49,980 nucleotides of DNA, from assembly GCF_014647515.1 (NCBI RefSeq), contig NZ_BMPI01000076.1:1-49980 (forward strand), read 5' to 3'. Both the position numbers and the translations under genes were made by a program. This document shows, piece by piece, positions 17,959 through 27,221 of this stretch; within the stretch, counting starts at the first letter, position 1; each line of letters begins with the position of its first letter. The notes beneath the pieces were generated by a model, which was not told the DNA's origin, made no database searches, and saw only the letters and a program-made list of their open reading frames with translations. Source of the stretch: Dactylosporangium sucinum (GTDB lineage Bacteria > Actinomycetota > Actinomycetes > Mycobacteriales > Micromonosporaceae).

Positions 17959-19196
17959 GGCAGCTCCACCCGCAGGATCGTCGGCCCGCCGGGCGGGCTG
18001 GAGATGAGCAGCCGGCCACCGGCCGCGGCGGCCCGGTCGGCCAGGCCGGTCAGGCCCGACCCGTGGGCCGGGTCGGCGCCGCCGCGCCCGTCGTCGCGCA
18101 CCTCGACGGCCAGCAGCCGCCGGGACGGCGAGCCCGACGGCCGGGCGGCGACGGCGACCTCGGTGGCGCCGGCGTGCTTCACGGCGTTGGCGAGGGCCTC
18201 CGACACGGCGGCGTAGGCGACGGTCTCCACGGCCGGCGCGAACCGGCCCGGGTCGGCGTCGACGCGCACCCGCAGTGGGCTGGCGGCGGCCAGCTCCTCG
18301 ACCGCGGCCCGCAGCCCCAGCTCGCGCAGCGTGCGCGGGCTGATGCCGCGGATCAGGTCGCGCAGCTCGACCATCAGCGCCTTGGCCTGCTCGTGCGCCG
18401 TCGCCACCGCGTCCGCCGCGGGCGAGCCGGGCGGCAGGTCCAGCTTCGCGAGGCCGAGCTGCATGGTCAGGGTGGCGAGCCGCTGCTGGGCGATGTCGTG
18501 CAGGTCGCGCTCGATCCGGTGCCGCTCGGCGTCGAACGCGTCGGCGAGCCGCGCCCGGGACCGGGTCACCTCGACCAACTCGGCCGACGCCGGGTCGGGC
18601 TCGCCGCACAGCAGCAGCCGGGCGAGCGCGGCATGGGCTCCGCCGAGCGCGGCGGCGAGGTACAACAGGACCGGGATCAGCAGCAGTCCGAGCGCGGCCC
18701 GCCCGAGGACGTTCGCGGCCGAGTCCATGGTCGCCACCCGGTGGTGCACCGCGACCGGCGTGGAGGCGACGAGCAGGCCGACGAGGGCGAGCGCGCCCAG
18801 CCACACGGGCGCCACGATGCCGAGCAGCAGCAGGTAGGCCACGGCCCGCCAGGTGGCCGGGTCGGCGTAGAGGCCGCCGCCACGGGGGCGGGCCGGCGCC
18901 GGCGCGTCCTCGGCCAGCCGCAGCCGCCACCGCTCCGCCCCGGCCACGACGAGCGCCAGCCGCGGCCCCACGAGCGCGAGCAGCCCCACCCCGAGCAGCC
19001 CGAGCGCGGCCGCGCCGGCCAGGGAGGGACCGGCCCGCAGCACCACGACGGCGAGCGCGAGCGGGGCGACCGGCACGGCGAGCACGAGCCAGAGCAGCCC
19101 CGCCGCCACGGCCGTGGTCGTCGCGTAGGCGATCCCGCGCCACGGCCACGCCGACACGAGGAACCGGGGCCGCATCGCGGCCCTGAGCAGCGTCAT
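17946..19196 (-). CDS. Sensor histidine kinase, HisKA_3 type
   Basis: 416 residues. The N-terminal half is a membrane sensor domain with six or so helices and no recognisable ligand fold, followed by a HisKA_3 helix with His233 in RIERDLHDIAQQRLATL and a HATPase_c domain (SEALANAVKHAGATEV; DDGRGGADPAHGSGLTGLADR). The first codons MTLLRAAMRPRF offer a second ATG seven codons in. It is cognate to the overlapping NarL-type regulator. The signal is unknown; cell-envelope stress is common for this architecture. Confidence 0.92.
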   Translation of the reverse strand: MTLLRAAMRPRFLVSAWPWRGIAYATTTAVAAGLLWLVLAVPVAPLALAVVVLRAGPSLAGAAALGLLGVGLLALVGPRLALVVAGAERWRLRLAEDAPAPARPRGGGLYADPATWRAVAYLLLLGIVAPVWLGALALVGLLVASTPVAVHHRVATMDSAANVLGRAALGLLLIPVLLYLAAALGGAHAALARLLLCGEPDPASAELVEVTRSRARLADAFDAERHRIERDLHDIAQQRLATLTMQLGLAKLDLPPGSPAADAVATAHEQAKALMVELRDLIRGISPRTLRELGLRAAVEELAAASPLRVRVDADPGRFAPAVETVAYAAVSEALANAVKHAGATEVAVAARPSGSPSRRLLAVEVRDDGRGGADPAHGSGLTGLADRAAAAGGRLLISSPPGGPTILRVELPCAS

Positions 19197-19320
19197 GCCA
19201 CCCAAGCTAGGCGAGCGCCGGGTCCCCCAACCATGGTGCTGGGTCGACTCTTTCGGTATACCTAGCTCTACCAAGGCCGACCGCCGGAAACTGTCGTACC
19301 CGGCGAGCATCATTGGGCCC

Positions 19321-22300
19321 ATGCGAATCCTCACCGTTGCCGGCACCGAGCTGTTCGTCGAAGGCCCGAGGCAGGTCGTCCGGGTCGAGGTCGCGGACTG
19401 GCCGGGGCGCCTCCAGGTCACCGGCGACGGCGTGTCCGGCGCGGCGGAGGCGACCGGGCCTCTCGCCGAGGTGGCCGTCGACTGCGACGCGCCGCCGGGC
19501 ACGGTCGTGCCGATCCGGGTCACCGCCGACGGCGGCCCGCCGGTCGAGGCGGAGCTCACCGTGGCCGAGCCCGGCTGGACGGTGTGGATGGTGCCGCACT
19601 TCCACTACGACCCGGTCTGGTGGAACACGCAGGCCGCATACACCGCGACGTGGGACCGCGCCGGCCGGCTCGGCACCGAGTTCCGGGCGCAGTTCCAGCG
19701 CACCGGCTTCGACCTGGTCCGCCTGCACCTGGAGACGGCCCGCCGCGACCCCGACTACAAGTTCGTCCTGGCCGAGCTGGACTACCTGAAGCCCTACTGG
19801 GACAGCCACCCGCACGACCGCGGCTACCTGCGCACCCTGCTCGCCGAGGGCCGGCTGGAGCTGATGGGCGGGACGTATAACGAGCCCAACACCAACCTCA
19901 CCTCGGCGGAGTCGACGATCCGCAATCTGGTCCACGGCGTCGGGTTCCAGCGCGACGTCGTCGGCGGCGACCCGCGCACCGCCTGGCAGCTCGACGCGTT
20001 CGGCCACGACCCGCAGTTCCCCGGCCTGGTTGCGGACGCGGGGCTGGACTCGTCGTCGTGGGCGCGCGGCCCGTTCCACCAGTGGGGGCCGATGCTGTGG
20101 ACGTATGAGGCGCGCGACGGTTGGGGCGACCCGTCGGTGATGCAGTTCAGCTCCGAGTTCGAATGGGTGTCGCCGTCCGGGCGGGGCGTGCTGACGCACT
20201 ACATGCCGGCGCACTACTCGGCCGGCTGGCACATCGACGGCAAGCCGACGCTGGAGGCCGCCGAGCAGAGCGTGTATGAGCTGTTCCTGCTGCTGAAGCG
20301 GGTCGCCGCGACCCGCAACGTGCTCCTGCCGGTCGGCACCGACTACACGCCGCCGGCGAAGTGGGTGACCGACATCCACCGGCACTGGAACGCGCGGTAT
20401 GTGTCGCCGCGGTTCGTCTGCGGCCTGCCCCGGGAGTTCTTCGCGGCGGTCCGCGCCGAGGGACGACGACTCAGCCCGCAGACCCGCGACATGAACCCCG
20501 TCTACACCGGCAAGGACGTGTCGTTCATCGACACCAAGCAGGCCCAGCGCCACGCCGAGGCGCTGCTGACCGACGCCGAGCTGTTCGCGACGGTCGCCGC
20601 GGCCCGCGGGGCCGGGTTCCCGCACGCCGCGGTCGACAAGGCGTGGCGGCAGCTGGTCTACGGCGCGCACCACGACGCCATCACCGGCAGCGAGTCCGAC
20701 CAGGTGTATCTCGACCTGCTCACCGGCTGGCGCGAGGCGCACGACCTGGCGGCGAAGGTCCTCGACGACGCGCTGCGGCACCTTGCCCCGCCGTCGGGCG
20801 GCGTCGTCGTCTTCAACCCGTCGGCGTGGACCCGGTCCGGTGTCGTGCGGGTCCGGACGGACGACGGCGACGTGGTGTTCCGCGCCACGGACGTCCCGCC
20901 GCTGGGCTACCGCACGTTCCCGCTGCCGGGCCGGACCGAGCGGTGGACCGAAGTCGGCGAGCCGGTCATCAGCAACGACGCCTACCGCGTGACCGTCGAC
21001 CCCGGGCGCGGCGGCTGCGTGTCCAGCGTCGTCGACCTGCGTACCGGCCGGGAGCTGCTCCAGCCCGGCCGGGTCGGCAACGAGCTGCACGTCTACTGCG
21101 AGTATCCGGCCCACCCGCGCTTCCACGAGGGCCCCTGGCACCTGCTGCCGAAGGGACCGCCCACCCACGGCTCCGCCCGCCGGCCGGCCACCACGACGAG
21201 GACGGAGCACGGCCCGCTCGGCCAGCGGATCACCGTCACCGGCGAGTGCGGGCCCATGCGATACAGCCAGGTCATCACGCTGTGGAGCGGCGAATCGCGG
21301 ATCGAGCTCGTGACCCGCCTCGACGACTTCGCCGGCGAGGACCAGCTCGTGCGGCTCTGCTGGCCGGTCGCGGTGCCCGGCGCGCTGCCGGTCAGCGAGG
21401 TCGGCAACGCCGTTGTCGGCCGCGGGTTCGGGCTCATCGACGCCGACAGCGAGCACGCCCCGTGGACGCTCGACAACCCGGCGCACCACTGGTTCGGCGT
21501 GTCCAGCACCGCCCGCGTCGAGGTGCGCGACCCCGACGGCGCGCGGCGGCACACCCGGGCGATCGGCGTGGCCGAGATCGTCGCCGACGACGACGTGCGG
21601 GACCTGGCCGTCGCCCTGGTCAGGCAGGGCGTGACGGCGACCACGTCCCGCCCGGACGGCACCCGCTACGGCCGGCTCGCCGTCGACTCGAACCTGCCCG
21701 ACGTCCGGATCGCCGTCGGCCGCACGCCCTACACCGACGCGGTCGTCGCCGCGGCCGGCGGCGCGGACGAGGTCGAGCGGCAGCTCGCCGCGACCGGCCG
21801 GGCCAGGGTGTGGCTGCCGGCCGAGCGGGCGCTCAGCGACGTGTGGCGGCCGAACGCGGACCTGACCGGGCTGCTCGACCTGCCGGTGCTCGTCGTCATC
21901 GGCGACGTCGAGGGCTTCTGCCGCGACGTCGGCACCGGCACGGTGCCGGCGACGCGCCCCGCCGGCGGCCGGACCGATCCCGACCCGGACCTCGACGACC
22001 GGACCGTGGCCCTGCTCAACCGCGGCATCCCGGGCTTCGCGGTCGACACGTCAGGAGCGCTCCAGCTGTCCCTGGTCCGCTCGTGCACCGGCTGGCCGTC
22101 CGGCGTCTGGATCGACCCGCCCCGCCGGACCGCTCCGGACGGCTCGACCTTCCAGCAGCAGCACTGGTCGCACACCTTTGAGTACGCGCTGGTCACCGCA
22201 CCCGGCGACTGGCGGGCGGCCGGCCTGGTCCGGCACGGCCACGAGCTGAACCATCCGCTGCACGCCCGTCTGGCAGCGGGAGACGGCGGACCGGCGGCCG

Positions 22301-23295
22301 GGTCGTTCGTCACCGTCGAGGCCGCCGGCGACGTCGTCCTCACCGCGCTGAAGCCGGCCGGCAACCCGCTCGCGTCGGGCGCCGCACCGGCCACAGTGGA
22401 CGGTGTGACGGTCCGGCTGTACGAGGCGTCGGGCCGCCCCACCGAGGCCCGGCTGCGGCTCTGGGCGCCGGCGAGCGAGGCGCACGCCGTGGACCTGCTG
22501 GAGACGCCGGGCGCCGCGCTGCCCGTCGACGCCGACGGCGCCGTCCGGCTCGCGCTCGGCGGCGCGGACATCGGGCAGGCGACGATCCGGGTCGGGCCGA
22601 TCCCGCCCGCGCACGAGCCTCCCGCGCCGGCGTACGCGAAGTACTGGCTCGACAACGCGGGCCCGGCGCCGACCGGGAACCTGCCGGTCGCGCTGCACCT
22701 CGACCCGCCGGTCGCGGTCGCGGACGGCCCGGTCACGCTGACGGCGACCGTGGCCTCCAACCGGGTCGATGCGCGCTGCGGCGGCACCGTGGAGATCCAG
22801 GCGCCACCGGGATGGCGGGCCGAGCCGGGCACCTTCCCGTTCGACCTCGACCCGGGCGGGTTCACCGCGACGCCGGTCGTGCTGGTCCCGCCGCCCGGCG
22901 CCGCGCGGGGTGTGCACTGGGTGCGGGCCCGCACCGACGGGCTGGTGGAGGACGTGGCCCGGCTGCTGGTCGACGCCTCCGGTCCCGAGTCGGTCACCGC
23001 GTCCTGGGGCTGCGACGCGCTGACCCTGCGGGCCGGCGAGGAGTCCGTGCTCCGGCTCGGCCTCGGCACCGACGCCGCCGGGCCGATCGAGGTCGACGTG
23101 CGGCTGGTCAGCCCGTGGCCGGCCTGGCGGCTGTTCCCGGTGGCCGCGGCCCGGGTCGCGCCGCCGGCCCGGCTGGAGCTGCCGGTGCAGGTGCCGCACG
23201 ACCACGAGCCGGGCCGCTGGTGGGTGCTCGCCAAGCTCGCGCACGCCGGCGAGCTGCACTACACGGCCCCGCTGACGGTCGAGGTGGTGCCGTGA
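19321..23295 (+). CDS. Alpha-mannosidase, glycoside hydrolase family 38, with C-terminal NEW3-like domain
   Basis: 1324 residues, longer than the common 1000-residue bacterial enzymes. After a 90-residue beta domain comes the GH38 catalytic domain with the zinc motif PHFHYDPVWW (His93, Asp97) and the nucleophile Asp225 in TAWQLDAFGHDPQ. A further zinc-ligand histidine is in GAHHDAITG. The C-terminal beta-sandwich part runs to about 1160, and the last 160 residues resemble an NPCBM-associated NEW3 domain (VEIQAPPGWRAEPGTF). No signal peptide is seen, so it acts on imported or intracellular mannosides. ATG 19321 begins just after an AT-rich patch (19250-19270) that may hold the promoter. Confidence 0.9.
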   Translation: MRILTVAGTELFVEGPRQVVRVEVADWPGRLQVTGDGVSGAAEATGPLAEVAVDCDAPPGTVVPIRVTADGGPPVEAELTVAEPGWTVWMVPHFHYDPVWWNTQAAYTATWDRAGRLGTEFRAQFQRTGFDLVRLHLETARRDPDYKFVLAELDYLKPYWDSHPHDRGYLRTLLAEGRLELMGGTYNEPNTNLTSAESTIRNLVHGVGFQRDVVGGDPRTAWQLDAFGHDPQFPGLVADAGLDSSSWARGPFHQWGPMLWTYEARDGWGDPSVMQFSSEFEWVSPSGRGVLTHYMPAHYSAGWHIDGKPTLEAAEQSVYELFLLLKRVAATRNVLLPVGTDYTPPAKWVTDIHRHWNARYVSPRFVCGLPREFFAAVRAEGRRLSPQTRDMNPVYTGKDVSFIDTKQAQRHAEALLTDAELFATVAAARGAGFPHAAVDKAWRQLVYGAHHDAITGSESDQVYLDLLTGWREAHDLAAKVLDDALRHLAPPSGGVVVFNPSAWTRSGVVRVRTDDGDVVFRATDVPPLGYRTFPLPGRTERWTEVGEPVISNDAYRVTVDPGRGGCVSSVVDLRTGRELLQPGRVGNELHVYCEYPAHPRFHEGPWHLLPKGPPTHGSARRPATTTRTEHGPLGQRITVTGECGPMRYSQVITLWSGESRIELVTRLDDFAGEDQLVRLCWPVAVPGALPVSEVGNAVVGRGFGLIDADSEHAPWTLDNPAHHWFGVSSTARVEVRDPDGARRHTRAIGVAEIVADDDVRDLAVALVRQGVTATTSRPDGTRYGRLAVDSNLPDVRIAVGRTPYTDAVVAAAGGADEVERQLAATGRARVWLPAERALSDVWRPNADLTGLLDLPVLVVIGDVEGFCRDVGTGTVPATRPAGGRTDPDPDLDDRTVALLNRGIPGFAVDTSGALQLSLVRSCTGWPSGVWIDPPRRTAPDGSTFQQQHWSHTFEYALVTAPGDWRAAGLVRHGHELNHPLHARLAAGDGGPAAGSFVTVEAAGDVVLTALKPAGNPLASGAAPATVDGVTVRLYEASGRPTEARLRLWAPASEAHAVDLLETPGAALPVDADGAVRLALGGADIGQATIRVGPIPPAHEPPAPAYAKYWLDNAGPAPTGNLPVALHLDPPVAVADGPVTLTATVASNRVDARCGGTVEIQAPPGWRAEPGTFPFDLDPGGFTATPVVLVPPPGAARGVHWVRARTDGLVEDVARLLVDASGPESVTASWGCDALTLRAGEESVLRLGLGTDAAGPIEVDVRLVSPWPAWRLFPVAAARVAPPARLELPVQVPHDHEPGRWWVLAKLAHAGELHYTAPLTVEVVP

Positions 23296-23855
23296 GCGGG
23301 GTCGCCGCCCGGGTCGGGGACCGGCCGATCGCGGTCGCCGCCGTCGAGGAGCGGCTGGCGGCGATGCGGCGCGGCCCGTTCGCGGCGCGGCTGCCCCACC
23401 CGGACACCGCCGAGGGGCGCAACCTGCGCCGGTGGCTCGTGCAGGTGCTGGTCACCGAGGCCGTGGTCGAGCACGAGGCGGCCGCCCTCGGGGTGCTTCC
23501 AGCCGCCGATGACGGGCCGCGCCCGCTCACGCTCGCGGAGGCGCTGCGGACCGGCGGGGTGACGGCCGCGGTCGTGGCCGCCCACCCCCTCGCCCGCGCG
23601 CTGCGGGACCGGGTCGCGCCGCCGCGGCCGGCGCCGGACGAGGTCGCCGCCGACTACCACCGCCGCAACCGGGACCGCTACCCGCAGCCGTTCGACGAGG
23701 TGCGGGCCGACCTGGCCGCCCGGCTGGGCGCGGAGGACGCCGAGCGCCGGTTCGCGGCCTGGCTCGACGAGCGGTGCGCGGCCCTGGTGCGCCTGGAGCC
23801 GGGCTACGAGCACCCGGCCGACCCCCGCCACCCGGACGCGACGCACCGGCACTGA
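23292..23855 (+). CDS. SurA/parvulin N-domain-like protein coupled to the mannosidase
   Basis: 187 residues from GTG 23292, overlapping the mannosidase stop (GTGA). The start VGDRPIAVAAVEERLAAMRR and the helices after it (NLRRWLVQVLVTEAVVEHEA) resemble the chaperone-like N-terminal domain of SurA/PrsA foldases, and DEVAADYHRRNRDRYPQPFD resembles the helix leading into a parvulin domain. The parvulin domain itself is missing and there is no signal peptide. I recall similar proteins only next to GH38 genes in actinomycetes, but the function is unknown. It may assist folding of, or bind, the large mannosidase. Confidence 0.7.
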   Translation: MSGVAARVGDRPIAVAAVEERLAAMRRGPFAARLPHPDTAEGRNLRRWLVQVLVTEAVVEHEAAALGVLPAADDGPRPLTLAEALRTGGVTAAVVAAHPLARALRDRVAPPRPAPDEVAADYHRRNRDRYPQPFDEVRADLAARLGAEDAERRFAAWLDERCAALVRLEPGYEHPADPRHPDATHRH

Positions 23856-23912
23856 GGCCGCAGCCGGTGCGCCCGCGGCTTCGTCGGCAGCCCCGCTGAT
23901 CGGCGGCCGGCC

Positions 23913-24923
23913 TCAGAACTCGAACACCAGGCGGGCCGGCACCCGGCCAGCCAGGATCTCCTCGAAGCAGGCGTTGACCTCGTCGAGCTTGCGGGTCCGC
24001 GAGATCACCCGGGTCCGGCCGGCCGCGTGCAGCGCGAACACCTCGGCGAGGTCCTGCCGGGTGCCGACGATCGAGCCGATCACCGACCGGCCGCCGAGCA
24101 CCGTGTCGAAGATGGGCACCGGGATGCTGCCGCCGGCGGGCAGGCCCACGCAGACGAGGCGGCCGCCCCGGGCCAGCGAGCGCAGCGCCTGTTCGAACGG
24201 CTTCTCGGTGGCGGCGAGCACGACGGCGACGTCCGCGCCGCCGACCGACTGGATCTCGGCGACGGGGTCGGTGGTGCGCGCGTTGACCAGGTGGTCGGCG
24301 CCGAGCTCCCGGGCCAGTTCCAGCTTGGCCGGTTCGACGTCGACCGCCGTGACGAGGCCGCCGACGATGCGCGCGTACTGCACCGCGAGGTGTCCGAGCC
24401 CGCCGACGCCGAACACCGCGACCCGCTCGGCCGGGCGCACCTGCGCCACCTTGATCGCCTTGTACGTCGTGACCCCGGCACACGTGAGCGGCGCGGCGTC
24501 GAGCGAGGAGACCCCGTCCGGCACCTCGACCACGCCGCGCTCGTAGGCGGCGGCGTACTCGGCGTAGGCGCCGTTGACCGAGTATCCGCTGTTGAGCTGC
24601 CGCTCGCACAGCGTCTCCCAGCCGGTCAGGCAGTATCGGCACCGCCCGCACGCCGCGGCCAGCCAGGGGATCGCCACCCGCTTGCCGAGCCAGTCGGCGG
24701 CGACGCCGTCGCCGACCGCCTCGACCACGCCGACGCCCTCGTGGCCGGGGATGAACGGCGGGGTGGGCTTCACCGGCCAGTCGCCGTGTGCGGCGTGGAT
24801 GTCGGTGTGGCACAGGCCGGACGCGACGATCCGGACGAGCAGCTGGTCCGGCGCGGGCGTCGGGACCGGGAGCTCCTCGATCTGCAGCGGACGGTCGAAA
24901 CCGGTGACGACGGCCGCCTTCAT
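23913..24923 (-). CDS. adhP: Zinc-dependent alcohol dehydrogenase, AdhP type
   Basis: 336 residues from ATG 24923, behind AAGGAG at eight bases; a GTG three codons earlier is less well placed. Catalytic zinc ligands are in ASGLCHTDIH and IPGHEGVG, the structural zinc cysteines in ACGRCRYC and the following LCER, and the NAD loop is VFGVGGLGHLAVQYA. This is the class that interconverts ethanol and acetaldehyde, and it would suit NAD regeneration when oxygen is short. Two palindromes of the island-wide box lie 70-115 bases upstream, so I place it in the proposed hypoxia regulon. Confidence 0.92.
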   Translation of the reverse strand: MKAAVVTGFDRPLQIEELPVPTPAPDQLLVRIVASGLCHTDIHAAHGDWPVKPTPPFIPGHEGVGVVEAVGDGVAADWLGKRVAIPWLAAACGRCRYCLTGWETLCERQLNSGYSVNGAYAEYAAAYERGVVEVPDGVSSLDAAPLTCAGVTTYKAIKVAQVRPAERVAVFGVGGLGHLAVQYARIVGGLVTAVDVEPAKLELARELGADHLVNARTTDPVAEIQSVGGADVAVVLAATEKPFEQALRSLARGGRLVCVGLPAGGSIPVPIFDTVLGGRSVIGSIVGTRQDLAEVFALHAAGRTRVISRTRKLDEVNACFEEILAGRVPARLVFEF

Positions 24924-24990
24924 GGTGATCACTCCTTCGTGCGGGTTGCGTTCTCAGTTCAAACCTGGCGGCCACGGCGGCGGTGCGCAC

Positions 24991-25038
24991 CGGCCGAAGG
25001 TCCCGCCGACGCGGGTACCACGGCGGGACCTTCGGCTC
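24991..25038. promoter_or_regulatory. Paired DevR/DosR-like boxes forming a long inverted repeat
   Basis: CCGAAGGTCCCGCCG (24994-25008) and CGGCGGGACCTTCGG (25021-25035) are perfect 15-base inverted arms with a 12-base gap. Each arm also reads as the recurrent box: GGGACCTTCGGCCG on the minus strand (24991-25004) and GGGACCTTCGGCTC on the plus strand (25025-25038). The pair sits between the divergent adhP (start 24923) and the small ORF and SDR at 25091 and 25304. Box identity to DevR/DosR sites is by resemblance only. Confidence 0.6.
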
Positions 25039-25090
25039 TGACGCTTCCGTCCGGTCCGCACGACGGTGGGGACGGAGGGAGGTGAGTTCG

Positions 25091-25237
25091 ATGCGCATCG
25101 TTCGGCGCCACGACATGGCGCTGCGAGCGTTCGGCACGGTGCGGCGCGCCCTGACGCGGGCGCCCCGGCAGCCGGCAGCGGAGGTCCGCCTCGAACGGCA
25201 CAAGGACGACCTGCCGCCGCGGCTCAACGTCGGCTGA
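25091..25237 (+). CDS. Small basic protein of unknown function, 48 residues
   Basis: The ATG at 25091 follows GGAGGGAGGTGAG, a strong ribosome site 6-8 bases upstream. The product starts MRIVRRHDMALRAFGTV and is rich in Arg. It has no membrane helix and no motif I recognise. It lies between the paired boxes and the SDR gene on the same strand and is probably the first gene of that transcript. Its reality rests on the ribosome site and position, not on homology. Confidence 0.5.
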   Translation: MRIVRRHDMALRAFGTVRRALTRAPRQPAAEVRLERHKDDLPPRLNVG

Positions 25238-25303
25238 CAACCACCCGCCGCCGGTCACGGCCGTTGCCCGGCCGCGGCCGGCGGCCGAGATCGGAGGATC
25301 GAG

Positions 25304-26062
25304 ATGACACAGCAGCGGTACACCGGGCGCGTCGCACTGGTGACGGGCGCCGGATCGGGCATCGGGCAGGCGACGGCGCTGCGGCTCGCCCGCGAGGGTG
25401 CCCGCGTCGTCGGCTGCGACGTCGACGCGGCCGGCCTGGAGGCGACCGCCAAGCTGCTCGCCGCGGAGCGCTACGAGGCGGACCTGCTCAACGCGGACAT
25501 CACCGTGCAGGGCGACGTGGAGCGCGTCGTCGCCGCCCCGCCCGGCGGCTTCGTCGACCTGCTCGCCAACGTGGCCGGGATCATGGACTACTTCCTGCCG
25601 GTCGGCGAGCTCGACGACGAGACCTGGGACCGGGTGATCGCCGTCAACCTCACCGGCCCGATGCGGCTGTGCCGGGCCGTCGTGCCGATCATGCGCACGA
25701 ACGGCGAGGGCGCCATCGTGAACGTGTCGTCGATCGGCGGGCTGACCGGCTCCGTCGCCGGCACCGCCTACGTGTCGGCGAAGCACGGGCTCATCGGCCT
25801 CACCCGGTCGCTCGCGTACCTCTACGGCCCGGAGGGCATCCGGACCAACGCGGTCTGCCCGGGCGGCGTGCGCACGAACATCGGCCGCACCGCGTTCCCC
25901 AAGTCCGACTGGGCGTTCCGGCGGTTCGAGCAGTCGTTCGATCGCGAGTCGCGCACGGCCGAGCCGGACGAGATCGCCGCGCTCGTCGCGTGGCTCGGCT
26001 CGGCCGAGGCCCGCAACGTCAACGGCGCCGTCATCACGTCGGACGGCGGCTGGACGGCCTGA
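25304..26062 (+). CDS. Short-chain dehydrogenase/reductase (SDR)
   Basis: 252 residues with GGAGG eleven bases before the ATG. It has the classical cofactor motif TGAGSGIGQ (residues 14-22), Asp in GCDVDAAG favouring NAD(H), NVAG, and the catalytic Ser and YVSAKHG with Tyr/Lys spacing, ending in the usual GAVITSDGGWTA. The substrate is unknown. It probably shares the box-controlled promoter with the small ORF upstream. Together with adhP it would provide redox balancing. Confidence 0.92.
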   Translation: MTQQRYTGRVALVTGAGSGIGQATALRLAREGARVVGCDVDAAGLEATAKLLAAERYEADLLNADITVQGDVERVVAAPPGGFVDLLANVAGIMDYFLPVGELDDETWDRVIAVNLTGPMRLCRAVVPIMRTNGEGAIVNVSSIGGLTGSVAGTAYVSAKHGLIGLTRSLAYLYGPEGIRTNAVCPGGVRTNIGRTAFPKSDWAFRRFEQSFDRESRTAEPDEIAALVAWLGSAEARNVNGAVITSDGGWTA

Positions 26063-26100
26063 GTACCGCACGGTCCCCGACGATTGGTGGCTGCGGCCCC

Positions 26101-26130
26101 GGTGGGCCGGGTCCACGGGCCCGGCCCACC
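26101..26130. terminator. Bidirectional terminator hairpin
   Basis: GGTGGGCCGGG and CCCGGCCCACC are perfect 11-bp arms around an 8-base loop. They lie between the convergent ends of the SDR gene (26062) and the V-ATPase C-like gene (26153). No T-run is present on either side. Confidence 0.65.
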
Positions 26131-26152
26131 GCGCCGGCCGCGGTGCTGCCCG

Positions 26153-27091
26153 CTACCCGCCCAACGGGCCGGGCATGGCGATGACGTCGAAGTCCGCGGA
26201 GGCTCCACCGTCCGCGGCGCACGCGAGGGCCGCCCGGGTTCGCCAGGCGTCGACCGCGAGGGTGGCCGCCGCACCGAGCGCGGCACCCTCGCCGAACCGC
26301 CAGTCGTTCAGCAGGGACCGCCCGTCCCGTTCCAGGCGCCGCCACCAGCGGGTCTCGCCCCGCCAAAGGTCGACCGCCGCGGTGATGTCCGGGAACGGCC
26401 AGGCCGCCCACCTGGGCAGCGCGGCGGCGAAGCCGGCCAGCGAGCCGGACCGCAGCGCCCGAGGGCCGAGCAGCGCGGCGGCGCGGCGCTCCACCTGCGC
26501 CGGCAGCGGGCGCCCGGTCGTCCATCGTTCCCGGGCGACCAGGAGTGCCGCACCGCCGCAGGCCCACGCCCGCGCGGCCGGCAGCGCAGCCACCCCCTGC
26601 GCCCACGCCAGCCGCATGCTCAGCGCCACGGCGTGCGCGCCGGCCTCCCCCGGATCGCCCCACGCCGACGCGGCGAGCGCCGCGCGCACCTCGTCCACCG
26701 TGCCGGCTCGGGCCAGCCGTGGGGTCGCGGTCGCCAACGCGCCGACGCGGTACCGCACGGGGCGACCCGGCTGTCGCAGCCGCCGTTCGACATCGCTGAT
26801 CTCGAACCAGCCGGCCAGCGCCCGCAGTGTCGCCACGGCACGGCCGGGCTGCCAGCCGGCGAGGACCCGCAGGTGCCACAGCAGGGTCGCCGCGACCGCC
26901 TCCTGCGCCTCGTCGAGGCCCTGGCCCGGCCGGACGTCACGACCATAGGGTGTCGAGGCCAGGATATCGAGCGCGGCGCCGAGGGTGTGGCAGAGCGCGA
27001 CCCGGCGCGCCGCCGCGGGGCCGATGCAGCGGCGGACGAGGGCACGGGCCCGGACACTGCCGGCCACAAGCGCGGCGCCGCCGGTGCTCAT
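26153..27091 (-). CDS. Probable V/A-type ATPase subunit C (V0D/AC39-like)
   Basis: 312 residues from ATG 27091. The sequence begins with GSVRARALVRRCIGPAAARR and continues as an all-helical, soluble protein (LLWHLRVLAGWQPGRAVATL, followed by RALAGWFEISDVERRLR). Length, helical character and divergence from the ATPase operon 345 bases away fit the central-stalk subunit C, which joins the D/F stalk to the K ring. The operon otherwise lacks a C subunit. It has long Ala/Arg-rich runs that weaken the comparison, so another ATPase-associated protein is possible. Confidence 0.62.
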   Translation of the reverse strand: MSTGGAALVAGSVRARALVRRCIGPAAARRVALCHTLGAALDILASTPYGRDVRPGQGLDEAQEAVAATLLWHLRVLAGWQPGRAVATLRALAGWFEISDVERRLRQPGRPVRYRVGALATATPRLARAGTVDEVRAALAASAWGDPGEAGAHAVALSMRLAWAQGVAALPAARAWACGGAALLVARERWTTGRPLPAQVERRAAALLGPRALRSGSLAGFAAALPRWAAWPFPDITAAVDLWRGETRWWRRLERDGRSLLNDWRFGEGAALGAAATLAVDAWRTRAALACAADGGASADFDVIAMPGPLGG

Positions 27092-27221
27092 GATTCCAGG
27101 ATGACCCGGCACGCCACGATCCGCGCGGTGCGGCGGGCCGGCCGTTCCGAGCGGCTCCAGCACTGCCAGACCCGACCGGTGCGGCATACCGTCGGAGTCC
27201 TGGAGCCCCGACACCAGTGAG

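Noticed and set aside
27092..27221. GGGCCGGCCGTTCCGAG as a box for the ATPase operon
   Set aside because: The match to the 14-bp pattern is poor in the right half and spacing is wrong. The ATPase was therefore not counted as a box-controlled operon.
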